Shown here: positions 28,437-37,007 of the stretch, in pieces
How the letters are laid out: each line of letters begins with the position of its first letter
Numbering within the stretch: position 1 is the stretch's first letter
NCBI RefSeq assembly: GCF_001261915.1
Contig: NZ_CVRT01000047.1
Coordinates: 1 to 64,000 of the forward strand
Source: Halorubrum sp. SD626R
GTDB taxonomy: Archaea; Halobacteriota; Halobacteria; Halobacteriales; Haloferacaceae
Direction of reading: 5' to 3'
Length of the DNA stretch: 64,000 bases
Position numbers and translations under genes: made by a program
Notes under the pieces: model-generated
Told to the model about the DNA's origin: nothing
Databases searched by the model: none
Seen by the model: only the letters and a program-made list of their open reading frames with translations

Positions 28437-30065
28437 CTAGTTGTACTCGACCGGCCCGGCGATGACGGAGCCATCACGCTTAATCGAGACCTCGATGTCG
28501 AAGTCGCTCGCTGACTTCGAGAGATCGAACTCGCAGCTGACCGACCCGTCGGACTCCACCGTGGCCACGCAGTTGAGGACCTGACTGATGCCGCCGCCCG
28601 ACTCGTCGGCCTCCACGCGGACGATGACCGAGCCCTCCGGCGCGAGGTTGGTGTCCGCGGTCACGGAGAGCTGCGAGTCGTCGCCCACGGACCGGTCCGT
28701 GAACTCGGCGTCGGGCTCGACGACGGCGAACGGCTCGCGCAGCGAGACGCGCGGCACCGGCTCCGGGGCGGCCTCGCCGACGGTCAGCTCCACGGCGTAC
28801 TCCTCGGTCGCGAGCGCGTCCGTGTCGACCATCGCGACGAGCCCGCCGGCGTCCGCGTCGTACGCGGTCTCGACCGCCGCGAGCGGCGCGGTCGGTCCCT
28901 CGCCGTTCGCCGCCGTCAGGCGGAGATCGACGCCGTACCCGAGCGTGCCCTGGCCCGCGGGCCCGTACAGCACGGTCCCGCGCTCGCGATGGGTGGTCCG
29001 CTCGCCGTCGAGCGCGACGCTCACGGCCTGTGGCCCGGTGACCTCGGGGTTCTCCATCGCGTAGGCCAGCCGGAACGTCTGGTTGCTCGCGACGGGGATC
29101 GGCCGGTCGAACGTGAGCGTCACGTGACCGTCGGTGCTCGTCCGGATGTTCTGGATCGCGATCCCCGCCGAGCGGTCCACGTAGCCGTCGCCCGTCTCGT
29201 CGACCCCGATCGCCTCGATGTCGTCTCGGGAGAACTGGTGGACGGTCCGCGGCGGCGCGCCGTCGTCGACGCCGTAGTCGATCGTCACCGCCCGCACCGA
29301 GACGTCATCTTCGGGAGTCGTCCCAAGCGCGTGGGTCGTCCGCGCGCCGGGAGCGCTGTCGTCGACGAACACGAGGTTGCTCGCGGGCGCGGGCGATTCG
29401 AGGATCCCGCCGATCCCGCCGACGGCGAACTCAGTCAGAACCCGGTCGCTGCGGGCGGCGGAGAGGGGCTCGGCCGCGTTCGCCTCGATCGTCACGCCGT
29501 CCGCGCTCGCGTCACCAGAGCCGTCCGTCGTCGTTTCGGAGTCGCTCGCTCCCGCGTCGGGCGCGGCGTCCGGGGCGACGACGGTCGCGTTGCTGCCACC
29601 CGGGGTCGGTTCCTCGACAGCGAGCACGGCTGCGACGCTCGTCTCGGCGGTCGAGACGATCAGGTTGTAACGCCCGGTGTCGAGGACGGCCCCCTCCGGC
29701 GGGTTCGCCTCGGCGAGGAGCCGGGCCTCGTCCGCGTCGCCGGCCGCGGTGAATCGCTCGTCGTCGTCGACGCCCTCCCCGTGGAAGGTGTTGGCGCGGA
29801 CGCGGACGGTCCCGTCGCCATCGCCGTCGTGCATGCGGAGCGTCGCCCGGTACGGCAGGCTGGCCGCGTTGATCTGGAGGGTGGCTCGGTCGGCGTTGCG
29901 CAGCTGGAGGTCGATCGTCGCGACGTCACCCTGCGCCACCGTCGTCCGAGCGTCGCCGAAGCCGACGGCGGGCTCGGACTGCGCCGCCGCGGGGGCGGCG
30001 AGCGGCGCGGCGATCCCCGCGACACCGACGAGGAGGACCGCCGCGAGGGTGAGACGTGTGTCCAT
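28437..30065 (-). CDS. secreted surface protein, S-layer-like DUF7827-type domains
   Basis: This 542-residue protein has a signal peptide (LTLAAVLLVGVAGIAAPLAA, cleavage near AAAQ) followed by SEPAVGFGDARTTVAQGDVATIDLQL, a beta-sandwich start common in haloarchaeal surface proteins. A low-complexity Ser/Asp/Ala linker lies at about residues 155-190. The C-terminal part (AEFTDRSVGDDSQLSVTADTNLAPEG, then VIVRVEADESGG) resembles the late domains of haloarchaeal S-layer glycoproteins. It ends in AGPVEYN with no membrane anchor, so it may attach non-covalently. A TATA-like AGTATTTAC at about 30091-30099 supports the start. It is convergent with the preceding surface-protein gene. Confidence 0.65.
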   Translation of the reverse strand: MDTRLTLAAVLLVGVAGIAAPLAAPAAAQSEPAVGFGDARTTVAQGDVATIDLQLRNADRATLQINAASLPYRATLRMHDGDGDGTVRVRANTFHGEGVDDDERFTAAGDADEARLLAEANPPEGAVLDTGRYNLIVSTAETSVAAVLAVEEPTPGGSNATVVAPDAAPDAGASDSETTTDGSGDASADGVTIEANAAEPLSAARSDRVLTEFAVGGIGGILESPAPASNLVFVDDSAPGARTTHALGTTPEDDVSVRAVTIDYGVDDGAPPRTVHQFSRDDIEAIGVDETGDGYVDRSAGIAIQNIRTSTDGHVTLTFDRPIPVASNQTFRLAYAMENPEVTGPQAVSVALDGERTTHRERGTVLYGPAGQGTLGYGVDLRLTAANGEGPTAPLAAVETAYDADAGGLVAMVDTDALATEEYAVELTVGEAAPEPVPRVSLREPFAVVEPDAEFTDRSVGDDSQLSVTADTNLAPEGSVIVRVEADESGGGISQVLNCVATVESDGSVSCEFDLSKSASDFDIEVSIKRDGSVIAGPVEYN

Positions 30066-30340
30066 GACTATCCTGTTCTACCGTTGTCGCGGGTAAATAC
30101 TTTCTGTGACGGGGTTTCGAGAACGGTCGCTGCAGACGCTCTATTGGCTGATTGTGAACAGGCCACGGAACACCGCAGGGGACACGCGAACCCGAGTGAC
30201 CGTTGAATTCGCCCGGCGCACGTCCCGGCGTCGATCTTTTAGGGAACCGCCGAACCGTTGCAGTACGAACTCACGACATATGGCGTCGCCGTCACAGCAG
30301 CGACAAAAGGCTCAATACGCGTGTCGCTCTCCAGTCAGCC

Positions 30341-30589
30341 ATGACCACTATCGAGATCGACGACGAGGTGTACGAGGCGCTGCGGCTCCCCGAGGGGGAG
30401 CGCCCACAGGCCCTGAAAACGGAGCTGGCGGTGTCGCTGTACGCCCGCGGCGTCCTATCGTTCGGGAAGGCGCGGGCGTTAGCGGAGCTGTCCACCCGGG
30501 AATTCCACGATCTCCTCGGTGACCGGACCGTTCCGCGTCACTACACCGACGCCGAACTGTCCGAGGACTTCGACTATGCCCGACGGTGA
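30341..30589 (+). CDS. UPF0175 family antitoxin
   Basis: This 82-residue protein starts MTTIEIDDEVYEALRLPEGER and contains the UPF0175 core LAVSLYARGVLSFGKARALAELSTREFHDLL, with a DNA-binding-like helix pair. The C-terminal DAELSEDFDYARR is the likely toxin-binding tail. Members pair with DUF3368 PIN-like toxins, and such a gene overlaps it by 14 nt. That toxin is interrupted by an amber codon, so this antitoxin is probably an orphan. A TATA-like CAATACG at about 30311-30318 lies 27 nt upstream. Confidence 0.8.
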   Translation: MTTIEIDDEVYEALRLPEGERPQALKTELAVSLYARGVLSFGKARALAELSTREFHDLLGDRTVPRHYTDAELSEDFDYARR

Positions 30590-31067
30590 ACTCGTCGTCT
30601 CCGACACCTCTCCGCTGCTGAATCTCGCGCTCATCGACCGGCTCGATCTGCTCGAATCCTAGTTCTCCAGCGTCACCGTTCCGAGCCAGGTCTGGGACGA
30701 ACTTGTCGACGGAACCGAAGGGACCGATTCGCTTCGCGAGTTGCGCGACCGAGAGTTTCTCACCGTCGTGGCGGTCGAACAGTCGGCGCTGTTCACCGAG
30801 GTGCTTCGCGAACTGGACCGCGGCGAAACGGCCGCGATCTGCCACGCGATCGAGAACGACGCGGACCTCGTGCTCATCGACGAAGCGGACGGCCGGCGTG
30901 TGGCTCGAAGACACGATCTGACAATCACGGGCGTGATCGGGATTCTGCTCCGCGGAGCCGACGACGGAACCGTAGATATCGAGGCGGAACTCGACGCGCT
31001 TCGCGACGCCGGGTTCTGGATCGCCGACGACCTCTACTCGCGAATTCTCTCGGAAGCGACGGACTGA
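30576..31067 (+). pseudogene. DUF3368 PIN-like toxin, interrupted by an in-frame TAG
   Basis: The frame from the ATG at 30576 encodes MPDGELVVSDTSPLLNLALI, the first acidic motif of the DUF3368/PIN nuclease fold. It meets TAG at 30660-30662 (codon 29) and then continues unbroken for 134 codons with the other PIN landmarks: LDRGETAAICHAIENDADLVLID, DEADGRRVARRHDL and ITGVIGILL. Homologues as I recall them read LESQFS where this reads LES-stop-FS, so a CAG-to-TAG change is the simplest explanation. Restart downstream would lose the catalytic Asp. It is the toxin half of a type II pair with the UPF0175 antitoxin. Confidence 0.8.
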
Positions 31068-31200
31068 CCGCAGTGTAAGAGTCGAAGCGGAGACTCGCTA
31101 CCCATCGTAGCGAGAGCGGACGATTTCTCGGAGCGCTTCGACAGCCCAACCGTTTGACGCGACCGCGAGACGGGTCGCTCTCGAAGCGTCGAGACGCACG

Positions 31201-31206
31201 AAAAAA
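31201..31206 (-). terminator. possible T-rich terminator after the S-layer gene
   Basis: Six consecutive A residues on the plus strand read as T6 in the direction of S-layer transcription, 56 nt after its stop codon. T-runs are the known haloarchaeal termination signal and are rare in this GC-rich window. Confidence 0.4.
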
Positions 31207-31261
31207 TGGAACCGCGAACCGCGTGGGCCGAACGGGAGAGCCGTTCGGTGATTAGTCGGCG

Positions 31262-34081
31262 TTAGTTGTCGCGACGGGTCGCGAGCAGGGCGGCCGCGAT
31301 GAGGGCGACCAGAGCGACGAGCGCGCCGAAGCCGGGCGTGCTGTCGTCCGTGCCACCGTCACCGCCGTCGTCACCGTCGGAGCCACCGTCGTCACCGTCG
31401 GAGCCACCGTCGTCACCGTCGGTGGAACCGTCGTCACCGTCGGTGGAACCGTCGTCACCGTCCTCGCCGTCGTCGCCGTCGTCAGTCTGGCGCTCTTCGA
31501 CGATTTCGACCTCGGCGCGGTCCGTGTTCGTACCGTCGTCGGACAGCACGGTGTACGTACCGGGTTCGAGGTCAGACGTGTCGACCGTGGCGCTCCACTG
31601 GCCACTAGTCTCCCACGAATCGGTGCTCGAGATCTGGAGCGATTCGCCGTCCTCGTTCAGAACCTCGAGGGTGATCGACCCGTCGTCGGGGCGCAGGTTG
31701 GTCGTACCTTCGACGACCATCGTCTCACCGGTCGCGACCGGGTTGACGCCGTCAGCCTGAGCCTCTTCGGGGTAGACCGAGTCGATTGTCGTCTGACTCT
31801 CAGCGTAGCGGAACGACTGCGTGACCATCAGGTCGTCGCTAGCCGTGTCCTCAGTCGTCTCAGCAACGACCCGTTCACGGACCTGCTCCGCGTTCAGATT
31901 GGTACTGACGTTGTTACTGAGCCAGGACTCGAAGGCGGGCACACTGTCGCCGCTCTGGCCGGGGATGTCACCGTCACCGATGTTCCCGTCGCGGCCAGGC
32001 GAAATGAAGTGTGCGGTAACCGTGCCTTCAGCTAACTGAGTGCCACTCACCGTCTGCGGGATATTGAAGTCCTCTTCGTCGATAGTGCCGTCACTATCAA
32101 CGTCAACGTTCCGAACGGCGAAGCCACCACGCGAGTCGACGAAGACGAGGGAGATGCCCTCCGAACTCTGGCCTTCAGCAGTACCAGTAATGTCCGTCTG
32201 ATCGTCGATGTCGTAGTTGATCTGACCGTTGACCGTCTCAAGTTCAGCGTTCAGTTCACCTTCGACCGTGCGAATGCTCTGCGTGGTCGTGGTGGCGCTA
32301 CTGAACGCCGACGTGTTGATCTGGCTATCGCCGCTGACAGACTCAGCACTGTCGATAACCCCGTACCGGTACGTACCAGCCTGACCGAGGATGGATGCAC
32401 CCGGAGATTCGATGTTGGAGTCGCCGCTATCTGACAGGACGACATCCTCCAGTTCGTACGTATCGTCCGAGTCGACATCGATCTCGTTGATCAGGAGCTG
32501 CCACTCGTTGTTGTCACGGACGTAGACATCGACCGCGTCGATGCCTGTTGCAGTACCGTTGACATCAGCTTCGGAGCCGATGGTGTACGTACCACTCGGG
32601 CTATCTGCCGTAAGCTCGCCCTCCTCAACAGTGAGGTCCGTGTCAGTTTCCGAGCTGGTACTGGTGTCGTCTAACTGAGCCGGAGTGACGCCAGTCGCGT
32701 AACCGTCAATCGTAACCGAAGTGGCATCAAGAGCGTCGGTCCGGAGAGTCCCAACTGCCTGGGAACCATCCATCTCGACAATAGCGTACGCGTGCGTGAT
32801 GTCTCCGTCTAGGTTGTTCGGGTTCGTATCGGTGTCGGTCCCATTAGTGAACCCAACCTCGTTCGTGTCACCGGTGTTACGGAAGACGGTGGGGTTGCTA
32901 GCCGAATCGAAGGTGTCACGGAAGTCGCTGGCCTCAACGGCAACGACGTGCGTCTGGCCGGAGGTACCGCCGCTGAGGGTGTACTCAGCGTTGGTACCGC
33001 GGGTGACACTGTCTTCCGTGGTTTCCAGGGAGAGGTCAGTATCCGACGAGAGCGTGAACGTCAGCTCTTCGGACGTAGTGTCAAGATCGTCTTCACCCTC
33101 CAGGATGACCGTGTATTCACCAGCGTCTTCATTCTGGAGATCGATTTCGATCGTCCCCTCGTCTTGCGTAATGAGCTTACCGTTGGTGGTCACTTCGTCG
33201 GTAATATCTGTCCCGGACGGGTCCTCAATCGTTACTTCAATCGGCTCAGCACCCGCGAAATTGAAGTCAGCTAACACCGAGAGGCTGTCAGCATCTCCAG
33301 TAGAAACGCTCGAACCGGAGATATCCTCACCGTTATCCAGCTGGACTTCAGCATCAAAGATGCTCGGCTGAGCAACGGTAACAATACCGTTGCTATTGCC
33401 GTCACCGTCGATTCCGTAGCGACCAAGCGTCTGATCGCTATCGACGTTCTCCGAGAGCTGCTGGTTCTCGGCGTCACCAGCAAGGCCGATCAGCTCGGAC
33501 TGGCCGGAGAGATTGCCAACGAAGTTGACTTCCTCACCTTGATAGATTGTTGCGCCGTCATCCACGTTCTTTGTTGCGTCCGTGGAGTCAGGGCGTGCAT
33601 CAACGATGCTAATCTGGGTCAGATCAGTCACTCCAGTAGTGGAATCACCGGAGTCGGTGATTGTCGCAGTAGGAGTGACGGTAGTACCCGTCGACTGACT
33701 GGTCCAGTCAATGGTGACAGTACCGGTCACAGTCACTTCACCGGATGCACCGGAATCCAGATTGATAGGACCAGTGCCAGTTACCGAGGCGGGGCCGCTA
33801 TCAACGGTTACGCTATCCGGGCTACCAGAGCCGAGGCTACCGAATGCGATGCTTCCGTTGTCGGAAGCAGTAAGATTGGTTGTATTAACTGTAATGGAAT
33901 AGTCGTGTGTCACTACCTCTTGTGCAACTTCGGTGTTGGAATCGATGCTGCCACTGATGTCAGCATCTCCGACCGCAGCTGCAGGCGCAGCTGCGAATCC
34001 AACGGCCACCATGGAAAGCACCATGATGACGCTGAAGAAGACCGCGTTGGCCTTCGTGCGTGTGTTATTGTCGTTTGTCAT
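31262..34081 (-). CDS. csg: S-layer glycoprotein, PGF-CTERM anchored
   Basis: This 939-residue protein is the probable cell-surface lattice subunit. It has a signal peptide (KANAVFFSVIMVLSMVAVGF, cleavage after the AAAPAAA run) and many NxS/T sequons (for example NTTNLTASDNGS). Beta-rich domains include SVTRGTNAEYTLSGG, a signature of haloarchaeal S-layer proteins. The C-terminus has an Asp/Gly/Ser repeat linker, the PGF motif in DDSTPGFGALVALVAL, one membrane span and RRDN, the archaeosortase ArtA substrate layout. Base composition is visibly less GC-rich over the 5' two thirds than in neighbours. The start was set at MTNDNN, giving a ~135 nt leader. Confidence 0.9.
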   Translation of the reverse strand: MTNDNNTRTKANAVFFSVIMVLSMVAVGFAAAPAAAVGDADISGSIDSNTEVAQEVVTHDYSITVNTTNLTASDNGSIAFGSLGSGSPDSVTVDSGPASVTGTGPINLDSGASGEVTVTGTVTIDWTSQSTGTTVTPTATITDSGDSTTGVTDLTQISIVDARPDSTDATKNVDDGATIYQGEEVNFVGNLSGQSELIGLAGDAENQQLSENVDSDQTLGRYGIDGDGNSNGIVTVAQPSIFDAEVQLDNGEDISGSSVSTGDADSLSVLADFNFAGAEPIEVTIEDPSGTDITDEVTTNGKLITQDEGTIEIDLQNEDAGEYTVILEGEDDLDTTSEELTFTLSSDTDLSLETTEDSVTRGTNAEYTLSGGTSGQTHVVAVEASDFRDTFDSASNPTVFRNTGDTNEVGFTNGTDTDTNPNNLDGDITHAYAIVEMDGSQAVGTLRTDALDATSVTIDGYATGVTPAQLDDTSTSSETDTDLTVEEGELTADSPSGTYTIGSEADVNGTATGIDAVDVYVRDNNEWQLLINEIDVDSDDTYELEDVVLSDSGDSNIESPGASILGQAGTYRYGVIDSAESVSGDSQINTSAFSSATTTTQSIRTVEGELNAELETVNGQINYDIDDQTDITGTAEGQSSEGISLVFVDSRGGFAVRNVDVDSDGTIDEEDFNIPQTVSGTQLAEGTVTAHFISPGRDGNIGDGDIPGQSGDSVPAFESWLSNNVSTNLNAEQVRERVVAETTEDTASDDLMVTQSFRYAESQTTIDSVYPEEAQADGVNPVATGETMVVEGTTNLRPDDGSITLEVLNEDGESLQISSTDSWETSGQWSATVDTSDLEPGTYTVLSDDGTNTDRAEVEIVEERQTDDGDDGEDGDDGSTDGDDGSTDGDDGGSDGDDGGSDGDDGGDGGTDDSTPGFGALVALVALIAAALLATRRDN

Positions 34082-34238
34082 TGTTTGTTGTCTTGTCTGC
34101 GTCCGAGTGCGCCAGCAGCTTTGTCCTCGACACTGCCGTCTCGTATCGCGATCGCATTGTGAGACGGGTGAAGTGTGCCACGGATTACTCGCTTCTGCCG
34201 CGTTCGGGGATAGGGGCATGAAAACCATGTGACGGTTC

Positions 34239-34247
34239 TTATAAATA
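34239..34247 (-). promoter_or_regulatory. TATA box of the S-layer gene
   Basis: On the minus strand the sequence is TATTTATAA, one of the strongest TATA matches in the window. It predicts transcription start near 34216 and a 5' leader of about 135 nt, in line with the long csg leader known from Halobacterium. The 34082-34438 gap holds only this leader and promoter and the 3' flank of the tetR-like gene. Confidence 0.65.
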
Positions 34248-34438
34248 CTTTGTGTGTATACCGGAGTGTGTGAAGACTTCACAATCGGCGCGAGAGGCGG
34301 TATACCGGCTGTTTTCGAATTCGGGGCTCGTCTCGATTTTTGTGGTGAGGTGAAAAGCAGGGTGGGCGCGTCCGCGAGCGACGGGACTCGTCGGGTCGGA
34401 TCGCGAGCGTCCCTCTTCTGTCTCGGAGTCCGCGACGG

Positions 34439-35131
34439 TCACTCCTCGGTCGGATCCGCTCCCGCGAACAGCCCGGCGACGACTGTCTCAATCAGCGTCT
34501 CCTCGACCGCGTCGTAGGTCCCGTCCGGGACGACCGGCGTCTCCCGCGCCTGCGTGACGAAGAGTAGCGACCGCAGGAGCCCGCGAACGATCTCCGGGTC
34601 GTCGATCCGGAAGTCGTCGCGGGTGACCCACTCCTCCGGCTGCGGGAGCACCCGCCCGAAGCCGGTCGCGGCGTCGCCGTCTCCGCCGCCGATTGTGCCC
34701 TCGCCGCCGCCCGCGGCGCAGGCCCCGGCGTCGTCTCCCTCGCCCGCGTCGCCGTAGCTCGCCCCGTCCAGCTGCGCCTCGACGCGCCGGATCTCCCCGT
34801 CGACGAACAGCCGCCGGATCAGGGGGTTCGACCGCACCTGTCCGAGGGTCGTCCGCAGGATCGTCTCGGCCTCGGCCCGCGGGGTCTCGGCCTCGGCGAC
34901 CGCCGCTTCGAGCTGGTCGAACAGGCGCTCGCGCTCGGCGACCAACACCGCGAGGTACAGCTCCTCCTTCGAGTCGAAGAACTGGTAGAACGTGCTCGTA
35001 CCGATGCCCGCCGCGTCCGTCACGTCGCTCACGCGCGTGCGGTCGAAGCCGTGCAGCGCGAACAGCTCGTGTCCCGCCTCGGTCAGCTCGCCCCGGATGC
35101 GCTCGCGGTCCTCGTCGGAGAAGCGCGTCAC
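34439..35131 (-). CDS. TetR/AcrR family transcriptional regulator
   Basis: This 230-residue regulator starts at a GTG. Its N-terminal DNA-binding domain reads ELFALHGFDRTRVSDVTDAAG followed by IGTSTFYQFFDSKEELYLAV, the canonical TetR_N pattern. The C-terminal ligand domain is interrupted by a Gly/Ala/Asp low-complexity loop (about residues 125-160, CAAGGGEGTIGGGDGD). It is divergent from the COG1361/RND operon, and a CATAC/GTATG palindrome lies between them, so it most likely represses that exporter and itself. Confidence 0.88.
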   Translation of the reverse strand: MTRFSDEDRERIRGELTEAGHELFALHGFDRTRVSDVTDAAGIGTSTFYQFFDSKEELYLAVLVAERERLFDQLEAAVAEAETPRAEAETILRTTLGQVRSNPLIRRLFVDGEIRRVEAQLDGASYGDAGEGDDAGACAAGGGEGTIGGGDGDAATGFGRVLPQPEEWVTRDDFRIDDPEIVRGLLRSLLFVTQARETPVVPDGTYDAVEETLIETVVAGLFAGADPTEE

Positions 35132-35187
35132 GCCATCCCCTGTCGAGTCGGCCCTCGACCGGGCCCCGCGTCTCGGTTTCTCTGTTT

Positions 35188-35201
35188 CATACCCGTGTAT
35201 G
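35188..35201. promoter_or_regulatory. candidate TetR operator between divergent promoters
   Basis: CATACCCGTGTATG is an inverted repeat with 5-bp arms and a CCGT centre. It overlaps the AT-rich promoter region of the tetR-like gene and lies about 20 bp upstream of a TATA-like TTTATT (35221-35226) for the exporter operon. The position suits a regulator controlling both directions. Confidence 0.5.
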
Positions 35202-35249
35202 CGACTCCACGAAAGAAACGTTTATTGATTCGTGAGCTAAGTCGTAGAC

Positions 35250-35351
35250 GTGCAACGAGCCCGTTTCCTCTCGCCGACCAGTCTCGCTCCGGAGTCCCTC
35301 CGACAGCGGAGCGCCAACGACTCGACCGCCGCGACCGTCGAGGCGCGGTAA
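35250..35351 (+). other. possible leaderless 33-codon upstream ORF before the exporter operon
   Basis: A GTG at 35250 lies 27 nt after the TATA-like TTTATT (35221-35226) and opens a 33-codon frame that ends with TAA at 35349-35351, three nt before the ATG at 35355 and in the same frame. If transcription starts at the GTG, this peptide would be translated first and the main gene reinitiated. The predicted peptide (MQRARFLSPTSLAPESLRQR then a Ser/Thr/Ala tail) has no recognisable domain. Confidence 0.35.
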
Positions 35352-35354
35352 CGC

Positions 35355-37004
35355 ATGCGAACGCGACAGCTGTCAGTCGTCCTCGTGAGCGTCCTGCTCG
35401 TCGCGAGCGGCGTCGGCGTCGGCGCCGTCGGGGCGTCGCTCTCCGGCGCCGACGCGGACTCCGCCGGCGCTGCTGCGAGCGTCGCCGGCACCGCGCCCGC
35501 GCAAGCGGGGAGTAATATCGGCGGATCGCCGGACCTCGACGTCTTCGCGCCGAACCCGAACCTCGTACCGGGACGGACGAACGAGGTCACCCTCCAGATC
35601 GCCAACGACGGGAACTTCCGGTTCGGGAACGCCGCGAACAGCGAAATCGTCACTACCGCTCGCGACGTCCGCGTCGACGTCGAGGCGAGCGGCCCGCTCT
35701 CCGTCGAGTCCGGCGAGACGTCGATCGGCAGCGTGACGACGAACGCGCCCGGCGAGCTACCGGTGAGCCTGAACGTGCCGCAGGATGTCGAGCCCGGCAC
35801 GTACACCCTCGACCTCGACCTCACGTACGGCTACATCTCCTCCGGTGAGAGCCGGACCGTGACGGTCTCCCGCGACGTTGACGTGCGCGTCCGCGACGAC
35901 GCCCGCTTCCGCGTCGTCGGCGTCGAGACCGACGCGCAGGTCGCCGACTCAGGGATTTTGACGGTCGAACTCGAAAACACCGGGTCGGAGCCGGCTACCG
36001 AGGCGGACGTTCAACTCACCTCGGCCGCCGGGGTGCTCACCTTCGGCGGTACCCAGTCGAGCACGGCTCGAATCGCCGAGCTGGCGCCCGGCGAGACGGC
36101 CGCGGTCACCTACGACGTCGAAGTCGCCCCCAACTCGGCCGTCCGGTCGTACGTGGTCACGGGACGGGTCGCGTTCAAAGACCCCGACGGGATCAGGCGA
36201 ACCGACGAGACGATCTCGCTCGGAGTCCGCCCCCAGGGCGAACAACGGTTCTCGATCGGCAACGTGAGCGCGGACCTCCGCGTCGGTGAGGAAGGAGACG
36301 TCTACGGGACGGTGACGAACGACGGCCCCGCGACGGCGCGAAACGTCGTCGTTCAGTACGCCGAGGAATCGCCGAGTCTGATTCCGGTCGAGGAATCAGT
36401 CGCCGTCGGGACGCTCGAACCCGGCGCCTCCGCCGACTTCCGACTGCCGCTCGCGGTGAGTGGCGAGGCGGAAGCGGTCGCGCGCACCGCCGACGTGGCG
36501 GTTCAGTACCGTAACGCCGAGATGGAGCGACGCAGTTACCAAGATCTCGAGCTGTTGTTCGACATCGCTCCCGAGCGCGATCGGTTCGACGTCGCGGTCG
36601 CGGACCGGACCATCCAGGCGGGCGGCGAGCGCACCATCTCCGTCGAGGTGACGAACAACCTCGACGAGGAGGTCAGCGACGTCGAGGCGCGGCTGTTCGC
36701 CGACGATCCGGTCGCGACCGGCGACACCGACACCGGCTACGCGCAGTCGATCGCGCCCGGCGAGAGCGTGACGATGACGTTCGACCTGTCCGCGACCGGG
36801 TCGGCGACGCCCGGCAGTACGTACCCCATCTCGTTCGACTTCCGGTACGACGACGCCGACGGTAACAGCCAGCTGTCGGACACCGTTCGCGTCCCCGTCG
36901 ACGTGACGGAGTCGGAGGGCGGCGGGCTACCGCTACCGGCCCTCGCGGTCGTGCTTCTGGTCGTCGTGGCCGGCGCCGCGGTGTACTACCGTCGGAGGGA
37001 GTGA
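35355..37004 (+). CDS. COG1361-type secreted S-layer-domain protein with C-terminal anchor
   Basis: This 549-residue exported protein has a signal peptide (LSVVLVSVLLVASGVGVGAV) and at least three CARDB/NEW3-like beta-sandwich modules, each with an LTVELENTGSEPATEADVQL-like strand pair and a LAPGETAAVTYDV-like turn. It ends with a single membrane span (ALAVVLLVVVAGAAVYY) and a RRRE stop-transfer tail, with the domains outside the cell. It starts the operon with the RND exporter 3 nt downstream. Such proteins are commonly partnered with MmpL-type exporters in haloarchaea and may act as an extracellular adaptor (inference). Confidence 0.8.
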   Translation: MRTRQLSVVLVSVLLVASGVGVGAVGASLSGADADSAGAAASVAGTAPAQAGSNIGGSPDLDVFAPNPNLVPGRTNEVTLQIANDGNFRFGNAANSEIVTTARDVRVDVEASGPLSVESGETSIGSVTTNAPGELPVSLNVPQDVEPGTYTLDLDLTYGYISSGESRTVTVSRDVDVRVRDDARFRVVGVETDAQVADSGILTVELENTGSEPATEADVQLTSAAGVLTFGGTQSSTARIAELAPGETAAVTYDVEVAPNSAVRSYVVTGRVAFKDPDGIRRTDETISLGVRPQGEQRFSIGNVSADLRVGEEGDVYGTVTNDGPATARNVVVQYAEESPSLIPVEESVAVGTLEPGASADFRLPLAVSGEAEAVARTADVAVQYRNAEMERRSYQDLELLFDIAPERDRFDVAVADRTIQAGGERTISVEVTNNLDEEVSDVEARLFADDPVATGDTDTGYAQSIAPGESVTMTFDLSATGSATPGSTYPISFDFRYDDADGNSQLSDTVRVPVDVTESEGGGLPLPALAVVLLVVVAGAAVYYRRRE

Positions 37005-37007
37005 CCG

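Noticed and set aside
30066..30340. A possible transposase remnant in the gap before the antitoxin gene
   Set aside because: No frame gives a recognisable transposase motif and no inverted repeats or duplications were found; it is AT-rich near the promoters only.
31319..31490. Repeated CCGTCGTCACCGTCGG units as a CRISPR or VNTR element
   Set aside because: They are the codons of the Asp/Gly/Ser linker of the S-layer protein in the minus strand, with no spacers.
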